From assembly GCF_945957265.1 (NCBI RefSeq), contig NZ_CAMFKO010000035.1:1-45582 (forward strand): DNA of 45,582 nucleotides. The letters run 5' to 3'. The notes beneath the pieces were generated by a model, which saw only the letters and a program-made list of their open reading frames with translations, searched no databases and had not been told where the DNA came from. Each line of letters begins with the position of its first letter. Positions within the stretch are counted from its first letter, which is position 1. Of the stretch, positions 31,033 through 39,030 are shown in pieces. The stretch comes from an uncultured Dechloromonas sp. (GTDB lineage: Bacteria; Pseudomonadota; Gammaproteobacteria; Burkholderiales; Rhodocyclaceae). Both the position numbers and the translations under genes were made by a program.

Positions 31033-33323
31033 AAACAAGAATCCCCTTTCCCCTGATCGTTGTCGCCGCCAGCCTGATCGCCCTGCCGGCGCTTGCCGCC
31101 GAAAACCTCAAGCCGCCGGCCGCCCCGAACAAAGCCCCGGCCCGGCCGACGGCGGAAAAACCGCTCCCGCCCGGCGCCATCGGCAACATCCAGCTGTCCC
31201 AGGTCCGCCTCGACGAAGTGGCTCGACTGCTGTCGCAAATCGGCAACGCCAACGTCGTCGTCACCAACAAGGTGTCCGACCTGCTCGTGTCGCTCTATCT
31301 GCGCGACGCCAGCGTCGACGACATGGTGCGCAACCTGTGCCGGGCGGCGGGCGTCTGGTACCGCTTCGACTCCAGCTCGAAAACCTACGTCATCATGAGC
31401 GGCGAGGAATACCAGAAAGACCTGGCCATCGTCCGCGACGAGAAAACCAAGGTCTTTACCCTGCGCCACCATAACGTGGTGTCGACGGCCAACGCCATCA
31501 AGGGTCTGTTCGGCATGCGCGTCACCCTGAGCAACCCGATCGAGGAAATGCCACCCATCTCGCTGGGCAGCGGCAACCGGACCGCTACCGGCGGCCGGGG
31601 CGGAGCTGGCGGCGCCGGCAGCCGGACCGGAACCAACACCGGGAACCAGGCTGGCAACATCAATGCCGGCATGCCGGGCGGCAACGCCATGGGCAGCACC
31701 GGCCTGTTCGACTCCGCGCAAGGCCTGGCCAACCAGGGGCGCATCGGCGGCGGCCAGCAGGGCGCCGCGGCCAACTACGACCCGACGACCGACCTCAACC
31801 GCATGAGCCAGGACCGGATGGCCGGCCAGATCAGGCTGGACGCCAACGGCCAGCCCCTGCTGTCAAGCTCGGACATCCAGGACATGGCCGCCCGCCAGGG
31901 GCCGCCCATCCTGGTTACCTACAACAAGCTGAACAACCTGCTGATGGTGCGCACCGGCGACGAGCAGGCGCTCAAGGAGATCGGCAAGCTGGTTGCCGAC
32001 ATGGACCAGCCGCCCAAGCAGGTCTTGCTGGAAATGAAGATCCTCGAGGTGAAGCTGGACGACGGTTACCGTTCCGTCTTCGATATCGGCAGCGGCGGCA
32101 GCGGGACGACGAGCGGGCCGAGCGGCTGGGGTGCGGCCAACGCCACCAAGATCAACGCCCGCAACAGCATGGCTTCGGGACTGTTCGCAGTGGAGCAGAA
32201 CGCCAACATGATCTGGCAGATCATGAGCAGTTCCCTGAGCCTGCGCCTGCAACTGCTGGCCAACGAGAACAAGCTGAAGATACTGTCTTCGCCGATGCTG
32301 GTCGCCGCCAACAACCAGATCGCCCGCCTGTTCATCGGCGACGAACGCGTGCTGACCGTCGGCGCCTCGTCGCAGAGCGTGACCGGGACCACCGGTGCGA
32401 CCAACACGACGATCACCGTCGAGACCGAAAAGCGCGATGTCGGCCAGAGCCTGGCCATCCTGCCGCGCATCAACGGCGATCGTTCGATCAGCCTGACCGT
32501 CGATCAGGACAGTTCGACCGTCCGGATCGGCGACGCGACGATTCCCATCACCACCGCCGCGGGGAACGTCATCTACTTCCCGATCGACACGGTCAATACC
32601 GCCAACCTGCAGGTGACGGCCCACGCCAAGCACGGCATGACGGTGGCCATCGGCGGCATGATCCGGGAAACCGTGACCCGCGACGAAGAGAAGGTGCCGG
32701 TGCTCGGCGACGTGCCGGTGCTCGGCTTCTTCTTCAAGCGCGACGTGCGGGCCAAGGTGCGCACGCAGATCGTGCTGCTGATCACGCCGACCATCATCGA
32801 AAACCCGGAAGAAGGCGACGGCATCGCCACCGCCAAGACACAGGACTTCAACGCGACGACCGCCGCCATCCCCGACAACAAGACCGTCCCCAAGCTGGGC
32901 AACAGCTGGCCGGTCGCGCCGCCCACCGGCATCGACAGCACCAGCGGCCAGCCGGGCGATGCCGCCTACGCCGGGCTGGCCCGGTCGGCAGCCGCCGCCG
33001 TGCTCCTGCGCGACCCGGGCCGGTCGCCGCCGGACGGGCTGAAAGCCATGCCGCCGGGACAGCGCCGCGATCTCGTGCTCGACAACGGCATGCCGGCCGA
33101 AGTGCGAGGCAGTTGGCAGCGCGACGGCCTGATCGTCACCGCCCTGCGCGTCAGCAACCCCCAGGCTCGCAACATGACCCTGCAAGCGGCCGCCCTGCCG
33201 GGCCGCTGGTCGGCCATCGTCATCGAGCATGCCGAACTGGGGCCGGATGGCAGCGCCGAGGCATCGACCTGGCTGTACGCCATTTCCCGTCAGCCCTTCG
33301 CGGATGCGCTGGATTTGCCGTGA
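31029..33323 (+). CDS. Secretin with long insertion and C-terminal extension
   Basis: A 764-residue outer-membrane secretin. After a signal peptide (residues 1-23) and a Pro-rich linker come an N-domain (NIQLSQVRLDEVARLLSQ, about 53-127), a second N-domain (about 141-327) interrupted by a Gly/Asn-rich low-complexity insert (about 183-250), and the secretin core (about 333-591) with the signature VPVLGDVPVLGFFFKRD (556-572) followed by TQIVLLITPTII. Unlike a typical GspD or PilQ, it continues for about 170 residues to a folded-looking domain (680-764, EVRGSWQRDGLIVTALRVSN, LPGRWSAIVIEHAELG, STWLYAISRQPF) that resembles the TraK-like DUF3438 protein of integrative elements. The stop overlaps the next start. 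Confidence 0.9.
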   Translation: MKTRIPFPLIVVAASLIALPALAAENLKPPAAPNKAPARPTAEKPLPPGAIGNIQLSQVRLDEVARLLSQIGNANVVVTNKVSDLLVSLYLRDASVDDMVRNLCRAAGVWYRFDSSSKTYVIMSGEEYQKDLAIVRDEKTKVFTLRHHNVVSTANAIKGLFGMRVTLSNPIEEMPPISLGSGNRTATGGRGGAGGAGSRTGTNTGNQAGNINAGMPGGNAMGSTGLFDSAQGLANQGRIGGGQQGAAANYDPTTDLNRMSQDRMAGQIRLDANGQPLLSSSDIQDMAARQGPPILVTYNKLNNLLMVRTGDEQALKEIGKLVADMDQPPKQVLLEMKILEVKLDDGYRSVFDIGSGGSGTTSGPSGWGAANATKINARNSMASGLFAVEQNANMIWQIMSSSLSLRLQLLANENKLKILSSPMLVAANNQIARLFIGDERVLTVGASSQSVTGTTGATNTTITVETEKRDVGQSLAILPRINGDRSISLTVDQDSSTVRIGDATIPITTAAGNVIYFPIDTVNTANLQVTAHAKHGMTVAIGGMIRETVTRDEEKVPVLGDVPVLGFFFKRDVRAKVRTQIVLLITPTIIENPEEGDGIATAKTQDFNATTAAIPDNKTVPKLGNSWPVAPPTGIDSTSGQPGDAAYAGLARSAAAAVLLRDPGRSPPDGLKAMPPGQRRDLVLDNGMPAEVRGSWQRDGLIVTALRVSNPQARNMTLQAAALPGRWSAIVIEHAELGPDGSAEASTWLYAISRQPFADALDLP

Positions 33324-34420
33324 AACACCTGGTCGCTTTTTCCCGCCTGGTCATGGCCGGCACCCTGGGTGCCGGCACGGCGTTCGCCCATGCCGCCGCC
33401 CCCGAACCGGCCGCCAGCATGACCGTGTTCGACGGTGCCGCACCGCGCGAACTGGAGATCCGGCTGCGCCCCGACAGCCGGATGACCGTGTTCACCCCCG
33501 AGGGGCAGCGCGAGGTGGCCGGCGCCGCCGCCTGGCCGAGCCGTTCGACCCGCGAAGGCGGGCTGGCGTTGTCGGCCGGTTACCGGCGCGACGACATGCG
33601 CTTCGCCATCGGCGTGCCGGGCGGGCCGAACGTGCTGTCCGAACTGCGGTGGATCGCCCCCGCCCTGCAGATACGGGCCGACGGCAACTGGACACACGCC
33701 TCCGGGGCGACGGTCCGGGGTTTCCTGGCCTACGCCCGCACCGAGGCCAAGGGGCTGTCGCAAGATTCCGACTATGCCCGCAACGACCGCCAGGCCGAGT
33801 TCTCGCGTTCGTATGCGGACACCACCGGCAGCGAGATGTTCGATGCCCTGCTCGGCTTCGGCTGGCAGTTGCCCGTCGGGCACCGCTTCAGCCTGACGCC
33901 GCTGATCGGCCTGGCGCGCTACGACAGCACCTATCGCGCCAGCAACGGCCGCCAGGTGGTTTCCGATGCCGCCAACGCCGCCCTGCTCGGCATCCCCTGG
34001 AACATGCCGCTCGGCCCCTTCCCCGGCCTGCACAGCCGCTACAACCCGGTGTGGAGCAGCATCTGGCAAGGCCTCGAGCTGGAAATCAAGGCCGGCAAAG
34101 GGTTTTCGCTGCGCGCCGGCGCCCGGCATCACTGGTTCAAGTACAAGGCCGAAGCCGACTGGAACCTGCGCGGCGATTTTGCCCACCCGGTCAGTTTCCG
34201 GCACACCGGCAACGGCAAGGGCTGGGAGGCCGAGATCGAGGCCGGCCTGGCCCTGGGGGGCGGCCACCGGCTGACCCTGAGCGCCATCCAGCGCGACTTC
34301 AAGACCCGCCATGGCAAGGACACGACCTTCTTCGCCAGCGGCTACAACAACACCATCGAACTGGGCGAAGCCGTACTCGCCAGCCGCGCCATCCAGCTCG
34401 GCTATCGCTACGACTTCTAG
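33320..34420 (+). CDS. Exported outer-membrane beta-barrel protein
   Basis: A 366-residue protein starting with GTG (overlapping the secretin stop, GTGA). A signal peptide (about residues 1-26) is followed by a beta-rich chain with many alternating hydrophobic strands and a C-terminal IQLGYRYDF with terminal Phe, typical of an outer-membrane barrel. Motif-like pieces are YARNDRQAEFSRSYADT, FDALLGFGWQLP and WNMPLGPFPGLHSRYNPVW. It vaguely recalls omptin-like barrels, but I cannot identify catalytic residues with confidence. The position directly after the secretin and before a TonB receptor suggests a surface component or exit-pore partner of the machine. Confidence 0.7.
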   Translation: MKHLVAFSRLVMAGTLGAGTAFAHAAAPEPAASMTVFDGAAPRELEIRLRPDSRMTVFTPEGQREVAGAAAWPSRSTREGGLALSAGYRRDDMRFAIGVPGGPNVLSELRWIAPALQIRADGNWTHASGATVRGFLAYARTEAKGLSQDSDYARNDRQAEFSRSYADTTGSEMFDALLGFGWQLPVGHRFSLTPLIGLARYDSTYRASNGRQVVSDAANAALLGIPWNMPLGPFPGLHSRYNPVWSSIWQGLELEIKAGKGFSLRAGARHHWFKYKAEADWNLRGDFAHPVSFRHTGNGKGWEAEIEAGLALGGGHRLTLSAIQRDFKTRHGKDTTFFASGYNNTIELGEAVLASRAIQLGYRYDF

Positions 34421-34442
34421 CAATTTCATGAAAGGCAAACCC

Positions 34443-36560
34443 ATGAAGGACAATCCCGAGGCTTTCCGGCCAACGCAGCTGGCCCTGGCCCTGGCCATGG
34501 CCTCGCTCTTCCTGCTCCACGCCTTGCCGGCCGGTGCCGCCGAGAAGGAAAAGGAGCTCGGCGAAGTCGTCGTCGGCAACAAGCGCGACAGCGGCGTCAA
34601 GCGTCCCTTCCTGCGCGACGAAGTGGCGCCGGTCGAAAGTTGCACCGTCGACGAGGCGATCCGGCTGGGCGCCACCAACCTCACCGAGGCCATCGACAAG
34701 CGCCCGGGCGTCGCCGTGCAGGTGGAATGCTCGATCTGCAACGCCCGTTTCATTTCGCTCAACAACCTGCCCGGCCGCTACACCACCCTGCTGATCGACG
34801 GCGTGCCGCTGTTCTCGGCCGTGTCGCAAGCCTACGGCCTGGATTCGGTCGGCCTGCGCGGCCTCGAGCGCATCGACCTGATGCGCGGCGCCGGCGCCTC
34901 CGGGCTCCACCCCGATGCGCTGGCCGGCACGGTCAACCTGGTCACCCGCCGCCCGGCCAAGGACGAGGTGCTGGTCGAAGTGGCGGTCGGCAGCTACGGC
35001 CACCGCCGGGTCGATGCCCAGGCGGCGCAGGTATTTTCCGGCGGCGCGCTGAGCGCCAACATCCACGGCAACAGGCACGACGGTGTCGATGGCGACGGCA
35101 ACGGCGTCTCCGAATACACCGGCTACACCCGCAAGCTGGGCGGCATCGGCTTTTTCGTCGACGATTTCGGCGGCTTCAAACTCAAGGGGCGGGTCGACGC
35201 CATCGACGAAAAACGTAACGGCGGCGCGCTGGGAAGCGACTACGACGGCATCAAGGGCAGCCGCAGCGGCAATCCCTTCGACTTCTCGAAAGGCCCCAAC
35301 GCGTCGCCCTGGGCCGACGGCTGGGTCAAGCCCGCCGACGGCAGCAAGGTGAATTACACCGACGGCAGGACCGGGTTGTCCGAGATCATCTTCACCCAGC
35401 GCCAGTCGGCCTACGTCACCGGCGAGCGGCGTCTGGGCACCAGCACGCTGGGCCTGGCCGCCGGCTACGCCCGCCACGACCAGGACTCGTTCTACGAAGG
35501 CAACGTTTACAAGGCCAGGCAGAACCAGGGCTACCTCGGGGCCAACCTCAAGGCGCCGCTCGCCGGCGGCGTGTGGACCGCCCTTGCCGACTGGCGCTAC
35601 GAAGACCTGCGGTCCCGGGCCAACCTGCCCGACGGCACCCCGGCCAACGGCCTCGACAACACCACCTTCCGCGTTCCCGGCCTCGGCGTCGGCAGCAACT
35701 ACGCCTTCTTCGACGACCGCATGGAAACCGCCCTCAACCTGCGCTGGGAACACCACAACGTGTACGGCACCCAGTTCGCCCCCCGCGCCAACCTGCTCTG
35801 GCGGCACAACGAGCATGCCAGCAGCCGGCTGTCCTCCGGCATCGGCTACCGCGCCCCGACCAGCTATTTCGAGCAGGACCACGGCATTCTCGAAAGCATC
35901 GTGATCCGGAACCAGACCAGCGGCGTCGAGAAATCGACCAACCTGATGTACACCTTCGACTACCAGGACGAAGACTGGAAGGTGCTGGCCAACGCCCACG
36001 CCACCCGCCTGAACAACCTGGCCTACCTGGATGTCGGCGGTACCGAATCGGTGCTGCGCAGCGCCGGCGAGGCAGTGCGCGTCAAGGGAGCCGACCTGCA
36101 GGTGGGTTATCAATTCACCAAGGCGATTTCCGGCAGCGTCGGCCTGGAGCGGGTTTTCTACGACTTCCCGGTCGGCACGCTGGCCTTCGCCCGCCCGGAC
36201 CGCCGCGCCTACCTGACGCTGGCGCTCGACAGCGGCCCGTGGGATGTCTTCGTGCGCGGCACCTGGACCGGGCCGCAGGACTTGCAGAAGTTCTATTACC
36301 GCGACACGCCGCATTACAACTTCGACGGCAGCGCCAAGCCGGACAAGAGCCGCGCTTTCTGGACCTTCGATGCCCGCGTCCAGTACGCCATCGACAAGCG
36401 CTGGGCGGTCTTCGCCGGGGCCGACAACCTGTTCGACTTCAGGCAATCCGACCATGACGGCTACCTGTGGGTCGATGCCGGCGGCAAGGTCGACGTCACG
36501 CACATCTGGGGGCCGAACCGCGGACGCTTCGTCTATGGCGGCGTCCGCTTCGAAATCTGA
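34443..36560 (+). CDS. TonB-dependent receptor with CxxC plug motif
   Basis: A 705-residue TonB receptor with a signal peptide (core ALALAMASLFLLHALPAGA), a TonB box (GEVVVGNK, about 40-47), a plug with RYTTLLIDGVPLFS and GLERIDLMRGAGASGLHPDALAGTVN, and a barrel ending in GGVRFEI. The plug has Cys96 and Cys99 (CSIC) in front of the conserved strand, with another at 67; similar cysteines occur in plug domains of some TonB receptors of other phyla. Conserved barrel features include YRAPTSYFEQDHGILE and YLWVDAGGKVDVTHIWGPNRGRF. The start at 34443 has AAAGG eight bases upstream. Substrate unknown; the downstream cytochrome and FTR1 genes point to a metal. Confidence 0.9.
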   Translation: MKDNPEAFRPTQLALALAMASLFLLHALPAGAAEKEKELGEVVVGNKRDSGVKRPFLRDEVAPVESCTVDEAIRLGATNLTEAIDKRPGVAVQVECSICNARFISLNNLPGRYTTLLIDGVPLFSAVSQAYGLDSVGLRGLERIDLMRGAGASGLHPDALAGTVNLVTRRPAKDEVLVEVAVGSYGHRRVDAQAAQVFSGGALSANIHGNRHDGVDGDGNGVSEYTGYTRKLGGIGFFVDDFGGFKLKGRVDAIDEKRNGGALGSDYDGIKGSRSGNPFDFSKGPNASPWADGWVKPADGSKVNYTDGRTGLSEIIFTQRQSAYVTGERRLGTSTLGLAAGYARHDQDSFYEGNVYKARQNQGYLGANLKAPLAGGVWTALADWRYEDLRSRANLPDGTPANGLDNTTFRVPGLGVGSNYAFFDDRMETALNLRWEHHNVYGTQFAPRANLLWRHNEHASSRLSSGIGYRAPTSYFEQDHGILESIVIRNQTSGVEKSTNLMYTFDYQDEDWKVLANAHATRLNNLAYLDVGGTESVLRSAGEAVRVKGADLQVGYQFTKAISGSVGLERVFYDFPVGTLAFARPDRRAYLTLALDSGPWDVFVRGTWTGPQDLQKFYYRDTPHYNFDGSAKPDKSRAFWTFDARVQYAIDKRWAVFAGADNLFDFRQSDHDGYLWVDAGGKVDVTHIWGPNRGRFVYGGVRFEI

Positions 36561-36599
36561 GCCATGACCATTTACGAGAGAAAACCCGGAGAACCCCTC

Positions 36600-37550
36600 A
36601 TGAACGCCCCGCAACACCCGAACGATCTCGCCGCCGGAAATCCACGGCACGCGCTGGACAACGCGCTGTCCGCCGTCAACAGCGTGCTGCTCGGCAAGCA
36701 CCGCACCGTCCGCCTCGCCATGGCCTGCCTGATCGCCCGCGGCCACCTGCTGCTCGAAGACCTGCCCGGCATGGGCAAGACCGTGCTGGCGCATGCGCTG
36801 GCCAAAACGCTGGGCCTGTCGTTCACCCGCGTGCAGTTCACCAACGACCTGCTGCCGGGCGATCTGACCGGGGCGGCGATTTTCGTCAAGGACCGGGGGG
36901 AGTTCGTCTTCCACCCCGGCCCGCTGTTCACCCAGCTGCTGCTCGCCGACGAAATCAACCGCGCTTCCCCCAAGACCCAGTCGGCCCTGCTGGAAGCCAT
37001 GGAGGAGCGCCAGGTGTCGAGCGACGGCGCAACCCGGCCGCTGCCATCGCCTTTCTTCGTCATCGCCACGCAGAATCCGGTCGACCAGTTGTCCACCAAT
37101 GCGCTGCCGGAAGCGCAGCTCGACCGCTTCCTGATGCGCGTGTCGCTCGGCTACCCGGACGCCGAAGCCGAGTTGGCCGTCCTGCGCGGCGAGGACAGGC
37201 GCGAGCTGCTGGAAGACCTGCGCCCCAGCCTCGACAGCGCCGGGCTGCTCGGCCTGCAGCAGGCCGCCCGCGCCGTGCACGCCAGCGATGCGCTGCTCGC
37301 CTACGTCCGGGCGTTGGCCGAATACACCCGCCACGGCGCCGGCCTGGCCCATGGCCTGTCGCCGCGCGGCGCGCTGGCCCTGCTCGCGGCCGGCCGCGCC
37401 TGGGCGCTGCTCGAAGGGCGCGGGCATGTGCTGCCGGCCGACATCCAGTGCGTTTTCCCGGCGGTCGCCATGCACCGTCTCGGCCTCGGCGATGCCCGCC
37501 ATGCCGAAGCCGGGGCGGCCCGCTTGCTGGAGGCCGTAGCGCTGCCATGA
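36600..37550 (+). CDS. MoxR family AAA+ ATPase
   Basis: A 316-residue MoxR-type AAA+ ATPase. Walker A LPGMGKT is at about 55-61, Walker B LLLADEIN at 113-120, the sensor region FFVIATQNPVDQ near 150, and the arginine-finger type LPEAQLDRFLMR near 170, followed by the C-terminal lid (SPRGALALLAAGRAWALLEGRGHVLPADI). MoxR proteins act as chaperones for assembly of metal-dependent or membrane complexes and are typically encoded with DUF58 and TgpA-like transglutaminases, as here. The start at 36600 has GGAG eight bases upstream and avoids the longer frame at 36564. The stop overlaps the DUF58 gene start (ATGA). Confidence 0.93.
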   Translation: MNAPQHPNDLAAGNPRHALDNALSAVNSVLLGKHRTVRLAMACLIARGHLLLEDLPGMGKTVLAHALAKTLGLSFTRVQFTNDLLPGDLTGAAIFVKDRGEFVFHPGPLFTQLLLADEINRASPKTQSALLEAMEERQVSSDGATRPLPSPFFVIATQNPVDQLSTNALPEAQLDRFLMRVSLGYPDAEAELAVLRGEDRRELLEDLRPSLDSAGLLGLQQAARAVHASDALLAYVRALAEYTRHGAGLAHGLSPRGALALLAAGRAWALLEGRGHVLPADIQCVFPAVAMHRLGLGDARHAEAGAARLLEAVALP

Positions 37551-38503
37551 GCCCGCTGATCAGCCCGCCCGACGCCAGCCGATCGCCCCTTCTGCAGCGC
37601 CTTTTGCCGGGCCTCGGCCGGCGCAAGGATGGCACGCTGCACACCTCGCTGCGCCCGACGGCAGCCGGCCTGTTCTGGCTGGTGGCCGTCGTCGCCCTGA
37701 TCGCCACGGCGATCAACTATGGCAACAACCTGATCTTCGCGCTCGCCTTCCTGTTGCTCGCCGTGTGGCTGCAGAGCGCCTGGCAATGCCGGCACCTGGC
37801 GCGTCGGGTCGACTGGCGCCCGAACGTGCCGGGCGCCGTGTTCGCCGGCGAAGCGCTCGCCCTCGACGGCCGGCTCAACGGCGGCCGGGCAACGGCTGCC
37901 GTTGCCTTGCAGGCCGGCAAGCTGACCGGCGCCGACAGCCTGTTCGATCCATCCGGCGAGGCGCAGCCCGGCTTGCTGCTGCCCGGCGGACGGCGCGGCG
38001 AGCGGGTGATTGCCGACCTGATGCTGGTCTCCGCCTGGCCGCTCGGCCTGTGGCGCGCCCGGCGCCCGCTGCCGGCCATGCAGGCCATCGTTTATCCCCG
38101 TCCGGCCGGCGCCTTGCCGTTGCCGGCGGGCAACCCGCAACCGGCCCACCGGCAGGCCGCCACCGACGATTTCCAGGGCCTGCGCGGCTATGCGCCGGGC
38201 GACTCGCCGCGCCGCATCAACTGGCGCGTGTTCGGCCGCCGCGACGAACTGGCGGTCAATCGTTTCGACGGCGATGCCGGCGGCGAGGCGCTGTGGCTCA
38301 CCTGGGAACAGACCGCCGGCGACGACGAGGCCCGCCTCGGCCAGCTGGCCGCCTGGGTGCTGGCCGCCGACCATGCCGGCCGCGAATACGGCCTGCGCCT
38401 GCCCGGCCAGTCGCTGCCGCCGGCCCGCGGCCGCAGCCATCGCGACCGCTGCCTGCAACGCCTGGCCCTGTTCGACCCAGCTTCTGCCAACTCGATGCCA
38501 TGA
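37547..38503 (+). CDS. DUF58 domain membrane protein
   Basis: A 318-residue DUF58 protein. Two adjacent membrane helices (about 42-80, LFWLVAVVALIATAINYGNN followed by LIFALAFLLLAVWLQ) are followed by a cytoplasmic domain with the DUF58 signature FQGLRGYAPGDSPRRINW (about 207-224) and ELAVNRFDG. DUF58 proteins pair with MoxR ATPases and TgpA transglutaminases; their reaction is not known. The gene is coupled to moxR (ATGA overlap) and to the following cytochrome b-like gene (stop overlapping the ATG at 38500). Confidence 0.9.
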   Translation: MSPLISPPDASRSPLLQRLLPGLGRRKDGTLHTSLRPTAAGLFWLVAVVALIATAINYGNNLIFALAFLLLAVWLQSAWQCRHLARRVDWRPNVPGAVFAGEALALDGRLNGGRATAAVALQAGKLTGADSLFDPSGEAQPGLLLPGGRRGERVIADLMLVSAWPLGLWRARRPLPAMQAIVYPRPAGALPLPAGNPQPAHRQAATDDFQGLRGYAPGDSPRRINWRVFGRRDELAVNRFDGDAGGEALWLTWEQTAGDDEARLGQLAAWVLAADHAGREYGLRLPGQSLPPARGRSHRDRCLQRLALFDPASANSMP

Positions 38504-39030
38504 ACCATCACTCTCCCGCCCCCGGCGCCGATGCCGGCCTCCAGTGGCGCACCCGCGAAACCTCGCGCCACCTGGTCCAGGGTTTCATCGGCGCCTTTGC
38601 CATTTCCACCGTCACCGGCCTGCTGCTCTGGCTGCGCGTCGGCCACGCCAATCTCGTCCAGGTGCTGCTGCTGGCCCATCTCGCCGCCGGCGTCCTGACC
38701 CTGCTCTTCTTCGTTCCCTTCATCGTCGTGCATTGGCAGGACGGCAGGGAACCCTTGCGCCACCTGCTCTGGCCCTTCCCGCTGATCCGCGAGATCCGCC
38801 GCGATGCCTATGCCGGCAAGCGCCTGATCGGCCACGCGTTCATGTGGTCGCTGATCGTCGTGCTGCTCGCCGGCCTCATCGTCGCCCTGCCGGCCGTCGC
38901 CTACCTCGCCGGCTACCCGGTGACGCTGCCTTACGGCGGGCATGTCGGGCTGCTCCAGGCCCATCGCTGGCTGACGCTGCCGCTGCTGCTCGGCCTGTTG
39001 TGGCACCTGCCGAAGAAGGACCGGTCATGA
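38500..39030 (+). CDS. Four-helix membrane cytochrome b-like protein
   Basis: A 176-residue integral membrane protein with four hydrophobic helices (about 28-46, 54-76, 109-133, 146-170). Candidate heme-ligand histidines fall in or next to helices: His60 and His78 in helix 2, His112 in helix 3, His155 and His169 in helix 4, as in small quinone-linked b-type cytochromes. It lies directly before a pentaheme cytochrome c (stop/start overlap ATGA at 39027-39030), so the pair could carry electrons from the membrane pool to the periplasm. No closer family is identified; the heme assignment is inference from histidine spacing. Confidence 0.65.
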   Translation: MNHHSPAPGADAGLQWRTRETSRHLVQGFIGAFAISTVTGLLLWLRVGHANLVQVLLLAHLAAGVLTLLFFVPFIVVHWQDGREPLRHLLWPFPLIREIRRDAYAGKRLIGHAFMWSLIVVLLAGLIVALPAVAYLAGYPVTLPYGGHVGLLQAHRWLTLPLLLGLLWHLPKKDRS

